Shown: positions 8,001-18,600 of the stretch, piece after piece
Position numbering within the stretch: position 1 is the first letter of the stretch
How the letters are laid out: every line of letters starts with the position of its first letter
Source: Planctomycetaceae bacterium
GTDB taxonomy: Bacteria > Planctomycetota > Planctomycetia > Pirellulales > Pirellulaceae
NCBI GenBank assembly: GCA_012729315.1
Contig: JAAYDI010000141.1
Coordinates: 1 to 64,000, forward strand
Reading direction: 5' to 3'
Length of the DNA: 64,000 bases
Notes under the pieces: generated by a model
Databases searched by the model: none
Seen by the model: only the letters and a program-made list of their open reading frames with translations
What the model was told of the DNA's origin: nothing
Translations under genes and position numbers: made by a program

Positions 8001-8242
8001 GACTGGCCCCCGTGCTCATGACCGCGCTGACCGCCGGCGCGGGGCTGGTGCCGCTGGCGCTGGCCGCCGGCCAGCCGGGTAAGGAGATCCTCTATCCGGT
8101 CGCCACCGTGATCATCGGTGGCTTGATCAGCAGTACGCTGCTGGAGTTCCTCGTGCGCCCGGCCCTCTTCTGGCAGTTCGGGGCGGGGGTCGCCGCACAC
8201 GACGCATCGGCCGCAGAGCACGCCACGCTCCACCCGGAATGA
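5078..8242 (+). CDS. Heavy-metal efflux RND permease (CusA/CzcA family)
   Basis: The 1054-residue product has the family length. It has the expected plan of twelve membrane helices with two large periplasmic loops: TM1 at about 12-32, opening after LPIDVFPDLNRP (a conserved CusA/CzcA sequence), TM2-6 at about 340-500, the second loop at about 560-860 and TM8-12 to about 1030. The proton-relay helix carries GELVDDAIVDVENI (about 409-423), holding the acidic residues typical of heavy-metal RND pumps. The final PxxFWQFG region is also typical. It forms an operon with the adaptor at 3482. It exports a metal cation from periplasm or cytosol; copper/silver or Co/Zn/Cd types cannot be told apart with confidence. 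Confidence 0.93.
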   Translation: MLNAIIRFSLHHRLLVAALALIVLGGGGWRLNQLPIDVFPDLNRPRVTIMTEAPGMAPEEVETLVTFPLETALNGATGVQAVRSTSGVGLSVVNVEFNWGTNIFVDRQVVTERLSLVADRMPAGVRPQLAPMSSIMGQIMIVGLWSEGGQTDPMELRTLADWVVRQRLRTIPGISEVLVMGGGRKQYQVLVRPDAMLSYGVNLREIEAALEQSNSNVTGGYLVDQGPQEYLVRALGRVQSVDDLQKLVVKIRGGRPVLLHQVARVIEGPEIKRGDSAAFVRERDGTFAGGPCVVLIVNKQPGADTRVLTQRVTDALAELHRTLPPDVRVAPQLYQQEKFIDLAIQNVLAALRDGGVLVAIVLFVFLLNFRTTFITLTAIPLSLVVTGLVFWWFDMSINTMTLGGLAVAIGELVDDAIVDVENIFRRLRENWLSDAPLPALTVVYRASAEIRNSIVFSTLIIVLVFIPLFALSGMEGRLFTPLGVAYIVSILASLVVSLTVTPVLSYWLLPQSRATQRAEEGFVLRGLKAVAARVIGLSLRWPRPVLAAAVVAVGISVLVLLQLDSDFMPPFDEGVAQLNVILPPGTSLEHSRDVAGMVERRLQAFDGVESFVSRTGRAELDEHVIGVHVTEFIITFDATSGRQREEVLDEIRAAMAEIPGIVTSVEQPLAHLISAMLSGVQAQVAIKVYGDDLEVLRAKVAEMTQLVATVPGVIDLVPEPQTLIKQLRIELDRDKLAQVGLTPGDVNHFVETAMHGRVISEVLEGQRTFDLLLRLDAPYREDLEVLGRMSLDLPEGGTTPLNSVARIYFSRGPHTINREHVRRRLVLQCNTSGRGLVDVVQDINTRLAPLKESLPTGYTLELEGQFQSQQAASRRIILLFALSLCGMFLVLYTMFRSANFSLQVMAALPMAFIGAVAALLVTGQTLTIASMVGFVSLCGIATRNGILLLDHYIHLVQHEGETWSRQMIVRAGQERLAPVLMTALTAGAGLVPLALAAGQPGKEILYPVATVIIGGLISSTLLEFLVRPALFWQFGAGVAAHDASAAEHATLHPE

Positions 8243-8325
8243 TCGGACCGAACCACGCACGCGGGTGCGCGACTCGTCCGCGTGCTGCGCGGTGGCAGGT
8301 GCTATAGGGTGGCAGCAGGGTCTGT

Positions 8326-9462
8326 TCACGGGTCGACTGACAGCGCCGCCAGCTTGGCTTCGTCGACGTCGACACCCAGCCCGGGGCCGGCCGGCACGTG
8401 GGCGACGTCCCCGTCCATCGCCAGCGGCTCGCGCAGGATGTCGCGGGTCAGGAACTGCGGCCCGTTGAGCGCCGCAGGCTGGTCGAGGCCGTAGGCGGAG
8501 AACAACGCGAGCGAGGCGGCGAGCGACAGGTCGGGATCGGTCAGGCCGCTGCCGAGCCAGAACAGACCTGCGTCCTGCACGCGTTCAATCTGTCTCCGCG
8601 CGGCTTCCAGTCCGCCGCTGCGCGACAGCTTGATCGTCAGACCATCCATCATCTGCAGCCGGATGAACTCCTCGGCGTCGGTGGGCGACACGACCCCTTC
8701 ATCGAGCGTGATCGGCAGGGCCCCCTGCCGTTTGAGCGCCTGATAGCCGCTGATGCAGTTCGGACGCAGCGGCGCCTCCAGGACGTCGACGCCCGCGTCG
8801 GCCAGCCGCGGAGCGACGGCCAACGCGGTGGCCAGGTCATAGCCGCAGTTGGCGTCGGCCCACAGATGCCCGTCGGGCACCAGTTTCCGGAGACGCCGGA
8901 CCAGCTGCACGTCGAACTCGGCATCGGGGGCTACCTTCACATTGAAATGGTGGTAGCCCCGCCCGCGCGCTGTCGCGACCTCCTGCTCCAGTTCGTCGAG
9001 CGTGCGCACGTTGATGGTCCAGCTCAACGTGATCGGCCGGTCGGCGGAGCGATTCCAGAGCTGTGCGACACTGCAGCCGGCCAGCTTGCCCGCCAGATCG
9101 TGCAGCGCCAGATCGATGCCGGCCCGGGAGATGGGCATCCCCGTACTGAACGATGGTGCCACCACCCGATCCATCATGCGGTGGGCCTCGGGGATGTCGC
9201 GCGGGTCGCATCCCGCCAGGGCCGGTGCGTAATAGTGCGCGATCACGGCCAGGGTGGCTTCGGGGACTTCATAGCTCCAGCGGGGAACGGGCAGGCTCTG
9301 CCCCCAGCCCACGACTCCATTGTCGGCTGTGATCTTCACCACCACGACCCGGTGCCCGCGGGTGCCCGCGAGGAACTTGAAATAGCCGTCCCAGGGATAG
9401 GACAGCAGCCGCGCTTCCACACGCTCGACCCGCACGTCACCCGTTTCCGTTGCCGACATCAT
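8326..9462 (-). CDS. Mandelate racemase/muconate lactonizing enzyme family protein (enolase superfamily)
   Basis: The 378-residue product starts at the ATG at 9460-9462 with AAGGAAA upstream; a longer in-frame extension lacks support. It has the enolase-superfamily layout: an N-terminal capping domain and a (beta/alpha)7beta barrel. Visible residues are VKV at about 172 (KxK-type base strand), metal ligands in WADANCGYD (about 203), LEAPL (about 230) and LDEGV (about 254), and the lysine in LTIKLSRSGG (about 277). These enzymes abstract an alpha proton from carboxylate substrates such as sugar acids or dipeptides. The substrate is not predictable. It faces the efflux operon tail to tail and shares a 279-bp divergent interval with the GH106-like gene, so both could serve sugar catabolism. 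Confidence 0.88.
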   Translation of the reverse strand: MMSATETGDVRVERVEARLLSYPWDGYFKFLAGTRGHRVVVVKITADNGVVGWGQSLPVPRWSYEVPEATLAVIAHYYAPALAGCDPRDIPEAHRMMDRVVAPSFSTGMPISRAGIDLALHDLAGKLAGCSVAQLWNRSADRPITLSWTINVRTLDELEQEVATARGRGYHHFNVKVAPDAEFDVQLVRRLRKLVPDGHLWADANCGYDLATALAVAPRLADAGVDVLEAPLRPNCISGYQALKRQGALPITLDEGVVSPTDAEEFIRLQMMDGLTIKLSRSGGLEAARRQIERVQDAGLFWLGSGLTDPDLSLAASLALFSAYGLDQPAALNGPQFLTRDILREPLAMDGDVAHVPAGPGLGVDVDEAKLAALSVDP

Positions 9463-9741
9463 GGGCGTTTCCTTCTTTTCTTCCAGTACCGGAGAGAGTT
9501 GCGTGGGGGGAGCGGCGGTGCCATATCCCCACAACAGCATCCTGGTTAAGATCAGCGTTATGAACAAGTGCCGTCGCGGCATTCTGCGCCGCACGCGGCC
9601 CCTGGTGGAGACACACATGCGGATGGCCGACGAATCATTCTACCGGCGGTGCGGGCGGGACGCTGCTGTTGGCGGCCCTGCTGTTCGCGCCGCTGATTGT
9701 CTGGGGGGCCACCGCGCGATTCTCAGCATTGTGAGAAAGCC

Positions 9742-12363
9742 ATGAAACTGATCATCCCGAGCACTTGGGCTGGCTGTCTGATGGCAGTCGCCGCATTGGC
9801 GGCAGTTGCGGAGGTGCCGCACAGCGTGAAGTTGGTGACCACATTCGACGCCCAGCAATTCCTCTCACCGGATGCGGTGTTCTGGCCGGCCCCGTTCTGG
9901 CTGTGGAATGCTCCGCTCGAGCCCGACCGTCTGCGGGCACAATTGCACGACATGGCAGCGCACGGATTCCGCAGCGTGTGCATGCTGCCGATGCCGCATG
10001 CGTTTCGTCCGGACAGTACGAACAATCTGCTCGATCCGGATTACCTCACGCCGGAGTTCCTGGAGCGGGCGCGGTTGGCCGTTGACGAGGCCTCGTCACT
10101 GGGCATGCGGTGGTGGCTGTACGACGAAGGTGGCTGGCCGTCCGGCCAGGCGGTGGGCAAAGTCACCCAGGGGCATCCTGAGTTTTGTCAACAGACACTG
10201 GTGCGCGAACAGGTACCGGCCACGACGCCGCTGACGGTGCCCGACGATGCCTTGGCACTGGTCGTCGAAGAAACGCGTTGCGTCGTGCGTCCGGGCGAGA
10301 CGTGGACGCCGCAAGCTGGAGAGACCGCCTACGTGTATCGTGTCAAACGCGGCGGATATACCGACCTGCTCAATCCGCAGGCGACGCGGCGGTTTCTCGA
10401 ACTCACGCACGAGGCGTACCGGAACGTCCTGGAGCCGCACTTTGGCCAGACCGTACACTTCGCGTTTACGGACGAGCCGAACGCGCCCAATCTCCGTCCG
10501 CCAGATTCGATTACCTGGACGCCGAACATGGACGTGTTGTATCGCGACAGGTACGGTCGTGACATTGCTGAGATCCTGCCGCTGCTGTTCTCGCCGCCCG
10601 GCCAACACGCGGCGGCGGACGTCGCGCGCGCCCGCATCGACTTTTACGATTTATGGACGGCCCGGTTCCGCGATGCTTACTTTCTGACGATCCGCGACTG
10701 GTGCCGCCAGGTGGGGCTCGCCTCAGGCGGCCATTTGAATGGCGAGGACGAGACACTCAACGCGATCCGCTATGGCTTTGGCCACGCCTTGCGGCAACTG
10801 CGCGCGATGGACGTCCCCGGGGTGGATCTGATCTGGCGGCAGCTGTTTCCCGGCCAGGAGAATCCCCACTTTTTCCCGAAGTACGCGTCGAGCGCTGCCC
10901 ACCAGAATGGCACGCGCTTCGCCTTTACGGAATCGTTCGGCGTGTACGGCAATGGCCTCACCCCGGCTCAGGCAAAATGGCTCATCGACTACCAGTACGT
11001 GCGGGGGATCAATCTGGCGGTGATCGGTTGCCTGCCCCTGACGACGCAGGATCATCACATGACGGGTGAGCGCCCGCATTTCGGTCCCGTCGATCCGCTG
11101 TGGGACAGCGAGGAAGGGTTATGGAGATACACGGCGCGTCTGAGCTACCTCCTGTCGCTCGGGACGCCCGACGTGCGCGTGACGCTTTACTATCCCGTTC
11201 GCGATATGTGGGGGCTGGGGCTGGAGGCGGCGGAGGCGGCGGACACGCACGATCAATTGGCACAGGAACTGCTCGCCAGCCAGCGCGACTTTGACCTGAT
11301 CGACGATGATCTGCTGGCGGATCCGGCCACACGCATCGAAGGCACGCAGCTCGTCGCGGGCGCGATGCGGTACGACACCATTGTTTGCGGGAAGGTCCGC
11401 TGGATGCATCCCGACGCATTGGCGCGCTTGCGCGCCTTCGCGGACGCGGGTGGCCAGGTGATCTGTTGGGGCCATCAGCCGGGTACGGACGGTGCCGCCG
11501 GTGACGTGCGAGCCGCGTTTCCGTCGCCGGAAGCCGCCATGGCCGCCATTCCCGCCACTGTGGCGCTCATGCCTGCGTCGCGCGCAGTGCGTTCGGTTGG
11601 CCGGCACGTGGATGGGGGGAAAATACTGGTGTTGTTCAACGAAGGTGCTGCACCGTATGGCGGCGAGTTGCTTGTGGATGCCCCCTTTGCCTACACATGC
11701 GACATGGGCCTGGGCCGGCTGCTGTCTCTGCCGATACAGCAGCATCGTGTCCCCGTGCAACTCGGGCCCGGCGCGACGGGTGTGTACTTCCTGAGCCAGC
11801 AGGCACGCGACGCTGATCCGGCACGCGCGGCGTCTGACCAGGTCCTTGTTCTCGACGATCAGCTCCACGCCCGGCCCTGGCGGCGCTACGTGGTGGGCGA
11901 GCACGATTTCGAAATCATCGCGCAGGACCATCCGCCGGTCCCATTCGCCGAGGCCACGTCGTGGAGGACCTGGCTCACCGAGGATTACTCCGGGCAAGTG
12001 GATTACACGGCAACGGTTGAGCTGCCAGCCGATTGGGATGGTGAACTGCTGGAACTCCAGACCGGTCCCATCGAATATGCCGCACAGGTTTTGCTCGATG
12101 GCCAACCGGTCGGCAGCCTGCTATGGCCTCCCTGGCGTGTGGAACTGCCTTCCACCACCGCCGGGCGACACGAAATCACGATTCGCGTGGCCAATTCGCT
12201 CGCGAACGAACTCACGTCGCAGCGTGTGGTGGACGCCTGGAAATCCAAGAGCGGTCCGGGTTGGCCTAGCCCATATCACGAACGCGCGCTGGTGTTCGAG
12301 AGGCAGTCGCGCGGCGGTGGGATCCAAGGCCCCGTCCGACTGGTTGTGTTGAAGAGGAGTTGA
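9742..12363 (+). CDS. Exported GH106-like glycoside hydrolase (putative alpha-L-rhamnosidase)
   Basis: The 873-residue product begins at the ATG at 9742 and has a signal peptide (MKLIIPSTWAGCLMAVAALAA). The segment FWLWNAPLEPDRLRAQLHDM, followed by LGMRWWLYDEGGWPSG (about residues 119-134), is the hallmark of GH106 and related rhamnosidase-like families. Acidic residues in FTDEPNAPN (about 243) and GGHLNGEDETLN (about 328-340) are candidate catalytic or metal-binding groups. The C-terminal part (about 730-870) resembles the beta-sandwich sugar-binding domain of GH2-type enzymes. It probably removes rhamnose or a related sugar from polysaccharides in the periplasm or outside the cell. The family is inferred from motif memory; the substrate is open. 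Confidence 0.78.
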   Translation: MKLIIPSTWAGCLMAVAALAAVAEVPHSVKLVTTFDAQQFLSPDAVFWPAPFWLWNAPLEPDRLRAQLHDMAAHGFRSVCMLPMPHAFRPDSTNNLLDPDYLTPEFLERARLAVDEASSLGMRWWLYDEGGWPSGQAVGKVTQGHPEFCQQTLVREQVPATTPLTVPDDALALVVEETRCVVRPGETWTPQAGETAYVYRVKRGGYTDLLNPQATRRFLELTHEAYRNVLEPHFGQTVHFAFTDEPNAPNLRPPDSITWTPNMDVLYRDRYGRDIAEILPLLFSPPGQHAAADVARARIDFYDLWTARFRDAYFLTIRDWCRQVGLASGGHLNGEDETLNAIRYGFGHALRQLRAMDVPGVDLIWRQLFPGQENPHFFPKYASSAAHQNGTRFAFTESFGVYGNGLTPAQAKWLIDYQYVRGINLAVIGCLPLTTQDHHMTGERPHFGPVDPLWDSEEGLWRYTARLSYLLSLGTPDVRVTLYYPVRDMWGLGLEAAEAADTHDQLAQELLASQRDFDLIDDDLLADPATRIEGTQLVAGAMRYDTIVCGKVRWMHPDALARLRAFADAGGQVICWGHQPGTDGAAGDVRAAFPSPEAAMAAIPATVALMPASRAVRSVGRHVDGGKILVLFNEGAAPYGGELLVDAPFAYTCDMGLGRLLSLPIQQHRVPVQLGPGATGVYFLSQQARDADPARAASDQVLVLDDQLHARPWRRYVVGEHDFEIIAQDHPPVPFAEATSWRTWLTEDYSGQVDYTATVELPADWDGELLELQTGPIEYAAQVLLDGQPVGSLLWPPWRVELPSTTAGRHEITIRVANSLANELTSQRVVDAWKSKSGPGWPSPYHERALVFERQSRGGGIQGPVRLVVLKRS

Positions 12364-12591
12364 CTCCAGCGCTGCATACGATTTCAAGCGGCGCTGCCCG
12401 AGCCTACCACGAGCCGCACATTGCCGGCTGGGCCCCAGGAAGCCCAGCCGTGGCTGCTTTTGGTCTCGGAGGCCGCCGGTTCAGCGCGGCGTCCGCGACA
12501 CGACCGACATTGTCCTCGGGCTGGGGCACAGGAATCCACTGGCAATCCCCAGGGTGAGCTGTTGCCGATTCTCACGTGACGGCTCGATCCG

Positions 12592-12626
12592 ACTTCCAGC
12601 CTGTCGCAGCGGGACAGGCTGGAAGT
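12592..12626. terminator. 14-bp perfect hairpin between convergent genes
   Basis: ACTTCCAGCCTGTC (12592-12605) pairs perfectly with GACAGGCTGGAAGT (12613-12626) across a 7-nt loop. It lies between the plus-strand glycosidase (stop 12363) and the minus-strand giant gene (stop 12649). There is no T-run, so it may stop transcription through a factor or stabilise the 3' ends. The remainder of 12364-12648 shows nothing else. Confidence 0.5.
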
Positions 12627-12648
12627 GGATCCGGTCTGATGCCTGACT

Positions 12649-15600
12649 TCAGTTCTTCTGTTGCTTCGTGCCGAGCAGCAGTTCCAGGAGTGCGACGTGT
12701 TCAGAGACGTCGTCGTCCCAGCCGTCAGCCACATCGGCTGCGATCACATCGAGCAGGTCGTCGGTGTCGGCCGTGGCGAGGTAGTCGTGCAGCGCCAACT
12801 GCGGCGTCGTGTCAGCCTGGCCGATCGTCAGCCCGTAGTCGGCACTGAACGTTTCGGCCGCCGCGGTACCGGCCTGGTGGACTGGTGCGGCTCCTAGCGC
12901 TTTCCGGTCGCCCAGGGACGTCAGCGGGAGGGCCGGCAGTTCTGCCGTGGACAGACCGGCGCGGGGCGCCTGCAGGCTGGCCACCGCGTACTCCGCTTCG
13001 CCTTCGCCTTCTCCCTGTGGACTGTTGAGGTAGTTGATGATCAACAGTGCGTCGTGAGGCGAGACGAAGCCGTCACCGGATGCGTCGATGTACGGAGGCG
13101 GCTCGAGCGGAGGCATGGGCGGATTGGGCAGCTGCCGCGTGCCGCGGAAGTTCAGATCGTTGATGATCAGCAGGGCATCGATGGGAGACACATGGCCATC
13201 TGCGTTCACGTCCATGTGAATCAACGGATTCTGCCACGGATACGGATTCGCGATGACGCGGATCTCGACCGTTGCTTCGTTGGACAGTGTCCCATCGTCG
13301 TCCCGCACGGTGTAGGTGAAAGCATCGATGCCGACGTATCCGGTCATGGGAATGTAGGTCACCATGCCCTGGGCATCGACCGTGAGCGTGCCGAACATCG
13401 CCCTACTGACGATGGTCACGGAATCCGGCATGATCGTGCCGTCCACGTCATAGTCATTGGCCAGCACGTCGATGATCGTGGTGGCGTTTCGAGTGGCCTG
13501 CACGGAGTCGTCCACCGCGACCGGAGGCGCGTTGTACTCCAGCCATACCGTCGCCACGTTACTGACAGCACCGTAATCGTCGCACGCCCGATAGGTGAAC
13601 GAATCGGTGCCGCTGTAGTTTGGAGCGATGGTGTAGGTGATGGATCCGTCGGGCAAAACCGACACGGTGCCGTGCTGCGGTGGGGTGACGACCGTCACGG
13701 TCGCCGGGTCCAGTGTGCCGTCCACGTCAAAGTCGTTGGCCAGCACGTTCACATTCACCACACCGGCCGGCGGTACCAGGGCCTCATCGTCGATCGCGAT
13801 GGGCATATCATTGATCCCGGTGACCACTACGGTCACCATCGCATACTCGGACAGTGCAGTGCCATCAGTGACGCGGTACATGAACACATCCTGCAGGATG
13901 CTGCCGTCCGCGAGTGCCTGCAGCGCGGGAGCCGTCCGCGGATCGTAGGTGAAACTGCCATCCGCCTGCAGTGTCACGGCAGCGCCATGCTGGGACACGA
14001 GTTCCTGCGGGTCCACCTGGATGATGTCACTCTCGATGTCGCTGTCGTTGTCCAGCAGGCCGGGAGCAGTGACAGTCAGCCGCATGTCCTCCGACACGCT
14101 GTACTGGTCATCTGCCGCCACCGGCGCATCGTTCCGGCCGTGGACCGTGATGGTCACCGTAGCCGAACTGGTGGCGCCGGCCAGGTCGGTGATGGTGTAT
14201 GTCACGGTGTCTTCCACCGATTCGCCGAACTGGAGCGCCTGCAACTGGGCCGCGTTCTGCGGATCGTACAACAGCTCTCCGTCGGTCCCGATCGACACCG
14301 CCGCGCCGTATGCACTCACGCTGTCGAAGCTGGTCACCGTCAGGATCTCACCGCCGTCGATGTCGGTGTCGTTTTCCAGTACACCGGGCACGGCGACCTG
14401 AAGCAGATCGTCTTCCGTGGTGGTGTAGGCGTCATCGGCCGCCTGCGGGGCGTCATTCACGCCGGTGACGGTGACCGTCACGGTGGCCGTACTGGTCTCG
14501 CCTGCCAGATCACTGATGGTGTAGGTGAAGGTGTCCTGCACCGCTTCACCCGGCTTGAGTGCCTGGAGCGCTGCGGCGGCGCGCGGGTCGTACATCAACT
14601 CGCCCTCGGGAGTGATCGTCACCACGGCGCCATAGACGCTCAATGCCTCGAAGTCGGTCACTGTGAGAATGTCGCCGGCATCGGCGTCCGAGTCGTTGTC
14701 GAGCAGGCCGGGCGCGGCCACCTCCAGCAACTCGTCTTCGGAGGTGAGGTACACATCGGGGGCGGCCTGCGGCGTGTCGTTCCTGCCGGTGACGGTGACC
14801 GTCACCGTGGTGGAACTTGTGGCCCCGGTCAGGTCGGTCACCGTATAGGTGAAGGTGTCCTGCAGCGACTCGCCCGGGTTGAGTGCCTGCAGACTGAGGA
14901 CACCCACCGGGTCGTACCACAACTCGCCTTCCGGACTGACGATCACCGTGGCACCGTACGCGCTGACCCCATCAAACTGCGTCACGGTCAGCACGTCGCC
15001 GGCGTCCGCGTCGGTATCGTTCTCCAGTACGCCGGGCAGGAGCACGTGCAGCAGGTCATCTTCCGAGGTGCTGTATGCGTCCTCCGCGGGCTGCGGCACG
15101 TCGTTGCGGCCAAGGACGGTCACGGTGACGGTGGCCGTGCTGGTCGCCCCCGCCAGGTCGCTGACCGTGTACGTGAACGTATCTTCGAGCGACTCGTCGG
15201 ACCTGAGCGCCTGCAGCACGGCGGAGCCAGTCGGGTCGTACAGCAGTGCGCCTGCGGGACTGATGGTCACGACCGCCCCCTGCGCGCTGACGGCATCGAA
15301 CTCGGTTACGCTCAATGCGTCATCGATGTCGGCGTCGGTGTCGTTGGCCAGCACGCCCGGGGCGTCGACCTGCAGCAGGTCGTCCTCGGACGTCGTGTAC
15401 GCGTCGTCGACCGCCACCGGCACGTCGTTGACCGGGTTGATCGTGATGAACACCGTGGTGACGGCGGTCACCTCACCCATTTCGTCCGTGGCCTGGTAGG
15501 TGAACAGGTCGCTGGTCGTCTCGCTGCCGTCATGCTGATAGACGAATGTACCGTCCGGATTGAGCACGAAGGTGCCGTCATGGTAGTTCGGCGGCGTGAT

Positions 15601-18600
15601 GAGCTGGGCGGTGAGCACGTCGAAGTCGGCGTCGATGTCGTTGGCCAGCACGCTGTCGTCGTTCGTGTCCGGTGTGGCATTGAACCGGTCGTCGGCGATC
15701 AGCGTGGCGCCTTCGTCGACGACATAATGATCCTCGACCGCGACCGGCGGGTTGTTCGGGCCCGCGGTCGTGATCACGAACCGTGTTTCACCGGCGGCGC
15801 GGTTTGGGCGCAGTCCGTTGGCGGCCAGGTCGCGGATGCCGGTGGTGGGGTCGTTGGCCAGGACGATCTCATATACGTTGCGTCGCGGCGCGACCTCCCG
15901 CCGTACCGACAGGCGAATCTGATCGCCGATCGGATCGTAGCGGAACACGTAATCGGTGCCGTCCTTCAGTAAGACGCCGTTGAGGATCAGGGTGACGTTC
16001 CGGGAGACGACCGAGCGGTCGTCAAGGCCGATGCCCTCGTCCTGGATCGCCACCACGAACTCCGACACCACGAAGGCGTCGACGAGGACGGTTGACAGTT
16101 CGGGATCGAGGTCGATGGTCGCATCGTTGTCGGCCGGCAGCGTCAGGAGTGCATAGGGACCGGCGAAGTCCACTCGCTCCACCGCTCCCCGGTCTTTGAA
16201 GATGTTCGAGCCGAGGCCGGGCGGAGGCGACTGGAGCGGATCGTCAATCCGCAGCTGGCCGAACCGATCGTAGTCGGGTGCGACGATCGGCGCGGGTGGG
16301 ATCGCCAGCGGCGACTGGACCGCCACGATCGACGGCCGGTCGTCCAGGCGGTTGACGGAGCTGTCGATCGCCTTGGTGCCGGCCGCCAGGTAGAAGTTGC
16401 CGCGTTCGGCGTCGACAAACAACGGCGCGTTGTCGGCCAGCAGGATCGCATTGCTGCCGGTGACCCCGTTATTGGTGTTCGACTTGAACAGGTTGGCCCC
16501 CAGGACCGTGGACGTCGAGGTCGCATCGATCAGGATACCGTTCTCGGTGTTGGCCACGATGTTGTTCAAGATCGTGGGGCTCGTGTTCTGCTCGACCGTG
16601 ATGCCCGTTCCGAGCGGTTCCGCGCTGCCGTAAATGGTGTTGTTCACCAGCAGGCCAAAGGGCACGACAGCCTGTGGCGTGCCTGCCGCGTTCGGATCGC
16701 CGCTGAACATAATCCCGCCCACTCCGGACTCGGCAATCACGTTGTTCCGGATGGTCAGGCCGCGTACCAATCGGGACGAGTTGAGTGTCGGCATGTTGAT
16801 GGCGGCGCCTGGGTGCGGCACGCCGGTCGCGTCGCGCGCCGCGGCGTCCACCAGGATGCCATACCCCGACGCGAACCGCACGGTGTTCGCCTCGAGCCGT
16901 AGCTGTCCCTGGACACGCTCGACGTTCTGGTCCCCCAGCCACAGCAGCGGCCCGATCAAACGCGTGTTCGTGTGGAACAGGCGGGCGAGGACGATCTCGG
17001 GGTCGGTGCCACTCACGCTGACGCCGTATTCCGTACCGCGCCGCATCTCCAACTGGTACGGTCCCGCCAGCACCTGTTTGGGTCCGGACGGATCCGGGTT
17101 CTGGGGTACCATGAAGTAACTGTTGGCCGAAGAAGGTCCCGTGACCATTTCGCCGCGTTCGGCGAACCCGATCATAACGTCGTCGATGTAGGCCCCCTCG
17201 AAGTTGTTCTGCTGCGCGCGTTGAGCGCTGGAAAGGTCGCCGTACTGGTCCCCCGGCGCCTCCTGACTCATTGTGCCGGAGGTGCTGAAATCAAACCGGA
17301 TTTCGATATAGCCGTAGCCGGCGAAATCCGACAAGTCGACGCGGGCCTGCCGCCAGCCGCCGGTGTTGTCATATAGTTCCTGCACGCGCTGCCGCGGATC
17401 GGGAGACGCGTTGGAGGACACGGACAGGTACCGCGGCAACTCGGCATTCAGCGTGGAGTTGTTGGTGGCCAGCAGTGACCAGGAGTAGCCGCCGTCGACG
17501 GAGGCAAGCACGCGGAAGCTGTCCCGCATCTGGTTGGAGTTGCTGTTGGCCCCCTGCGTGGCCAGGAAGTAGTTGAAGTACAGGGTGGGCTTGTCGGCCG
17601 CTGTGTAGCTGGCCAGGCAGAACGGGTTCGTGACCAGGCTGCCACGGGTGCCGCCCGGTACATTGTACGTCGCCGCAATCGCAGTGTTCGACGCCAGATC
17701 GCGGTGTGCCGTCTGACTCAGGAACCCGTACTGGGCGTTGACGTTGTCGTAGTCGAAGTACGCATTCTGCGGATTCTGCTGCCATGTTTCGAAACCGAAA
17801 TAGAAGCTCGCCCCGCCTTCCGTCGAGGTGATCGGCCGGCCATTGACATCGGTCGTCCAGGTGACATTGGCGGGACGGCTCTGGTCGAAGGTGGAGGTGA
17901 TGCCGTGCCCCGGGTCTGACCGGCGCTGCATGGTGGGGTGCCACAAGTTGACGTCCGCCGACGAGAAGGCCAAACCGGTCGCACCGTACACGTATGTGCT
18001 GGCCGATGTCGATCCACCGCTGAAAACGCCCTGCATCTCGCCTGTGGTGTCCAGGGCGTAGAGTGTACCGCTCCAGTCGATGGCGAACAGCAGGTTCGCG
18101 TAGGCGCCATCCTCGACGTTCTGCGGTCCTGCCGTCAATCCGGTGAACGACGGCCCGAGCGACCGCACGTTCGATGCCTGACCAGACGACGAAATCCGGT
18201 AGAACATCCCCGAGTCGCTCACGCCGTACAGCAGGCCGTTGAGAAACGCCATGCCGGTCGTGACGCCCACGTCGCCCGGTTCTGTCTCGTAGATCCCTCC
18301 CCGCAGCCCCCACGGTTGGTCCGTCGCCACGGCGGCGGAACCATTGGCGGGATTTGCGCGGTACAGGGTCGACCCGGTTGCTGCCCCACGGATCCCGCGC
18401 ACGGCATAGTAGAGATCGTACTGCGGGACGCCGGCGGCGTCCGCCCCTACGCGCCGGTAGGCCAGCGCATCCACCGCGTCCGACGTCAACTGCTGCGGGT
18501 TCGGCGGATTCGTGTCGGGGTTATAGTCCGGAATCGAATCGTTGCCCACGGTCGACTGAGCCGCGTTCGACCAGTCAATGGAAATGAGCCGGCCGGCCGT

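Noticed and set aside
9562-9741. Hydrophobic peptide frame upstream of the GH106-like gene (GTLLLAALLFAPLIVWGATA)
   Set aside because: No start codon with a ribosome site precedes it, and it lies in the promoter interval. Coincidence is the simpler explanation.
13054-15972. Plus-strand open frame of 972 codons opposite the cadherin repeats
   Set aside because: It merely mirrors the repeat structure of the minus-strand gene, and the encoded product is low complexity with no domain.
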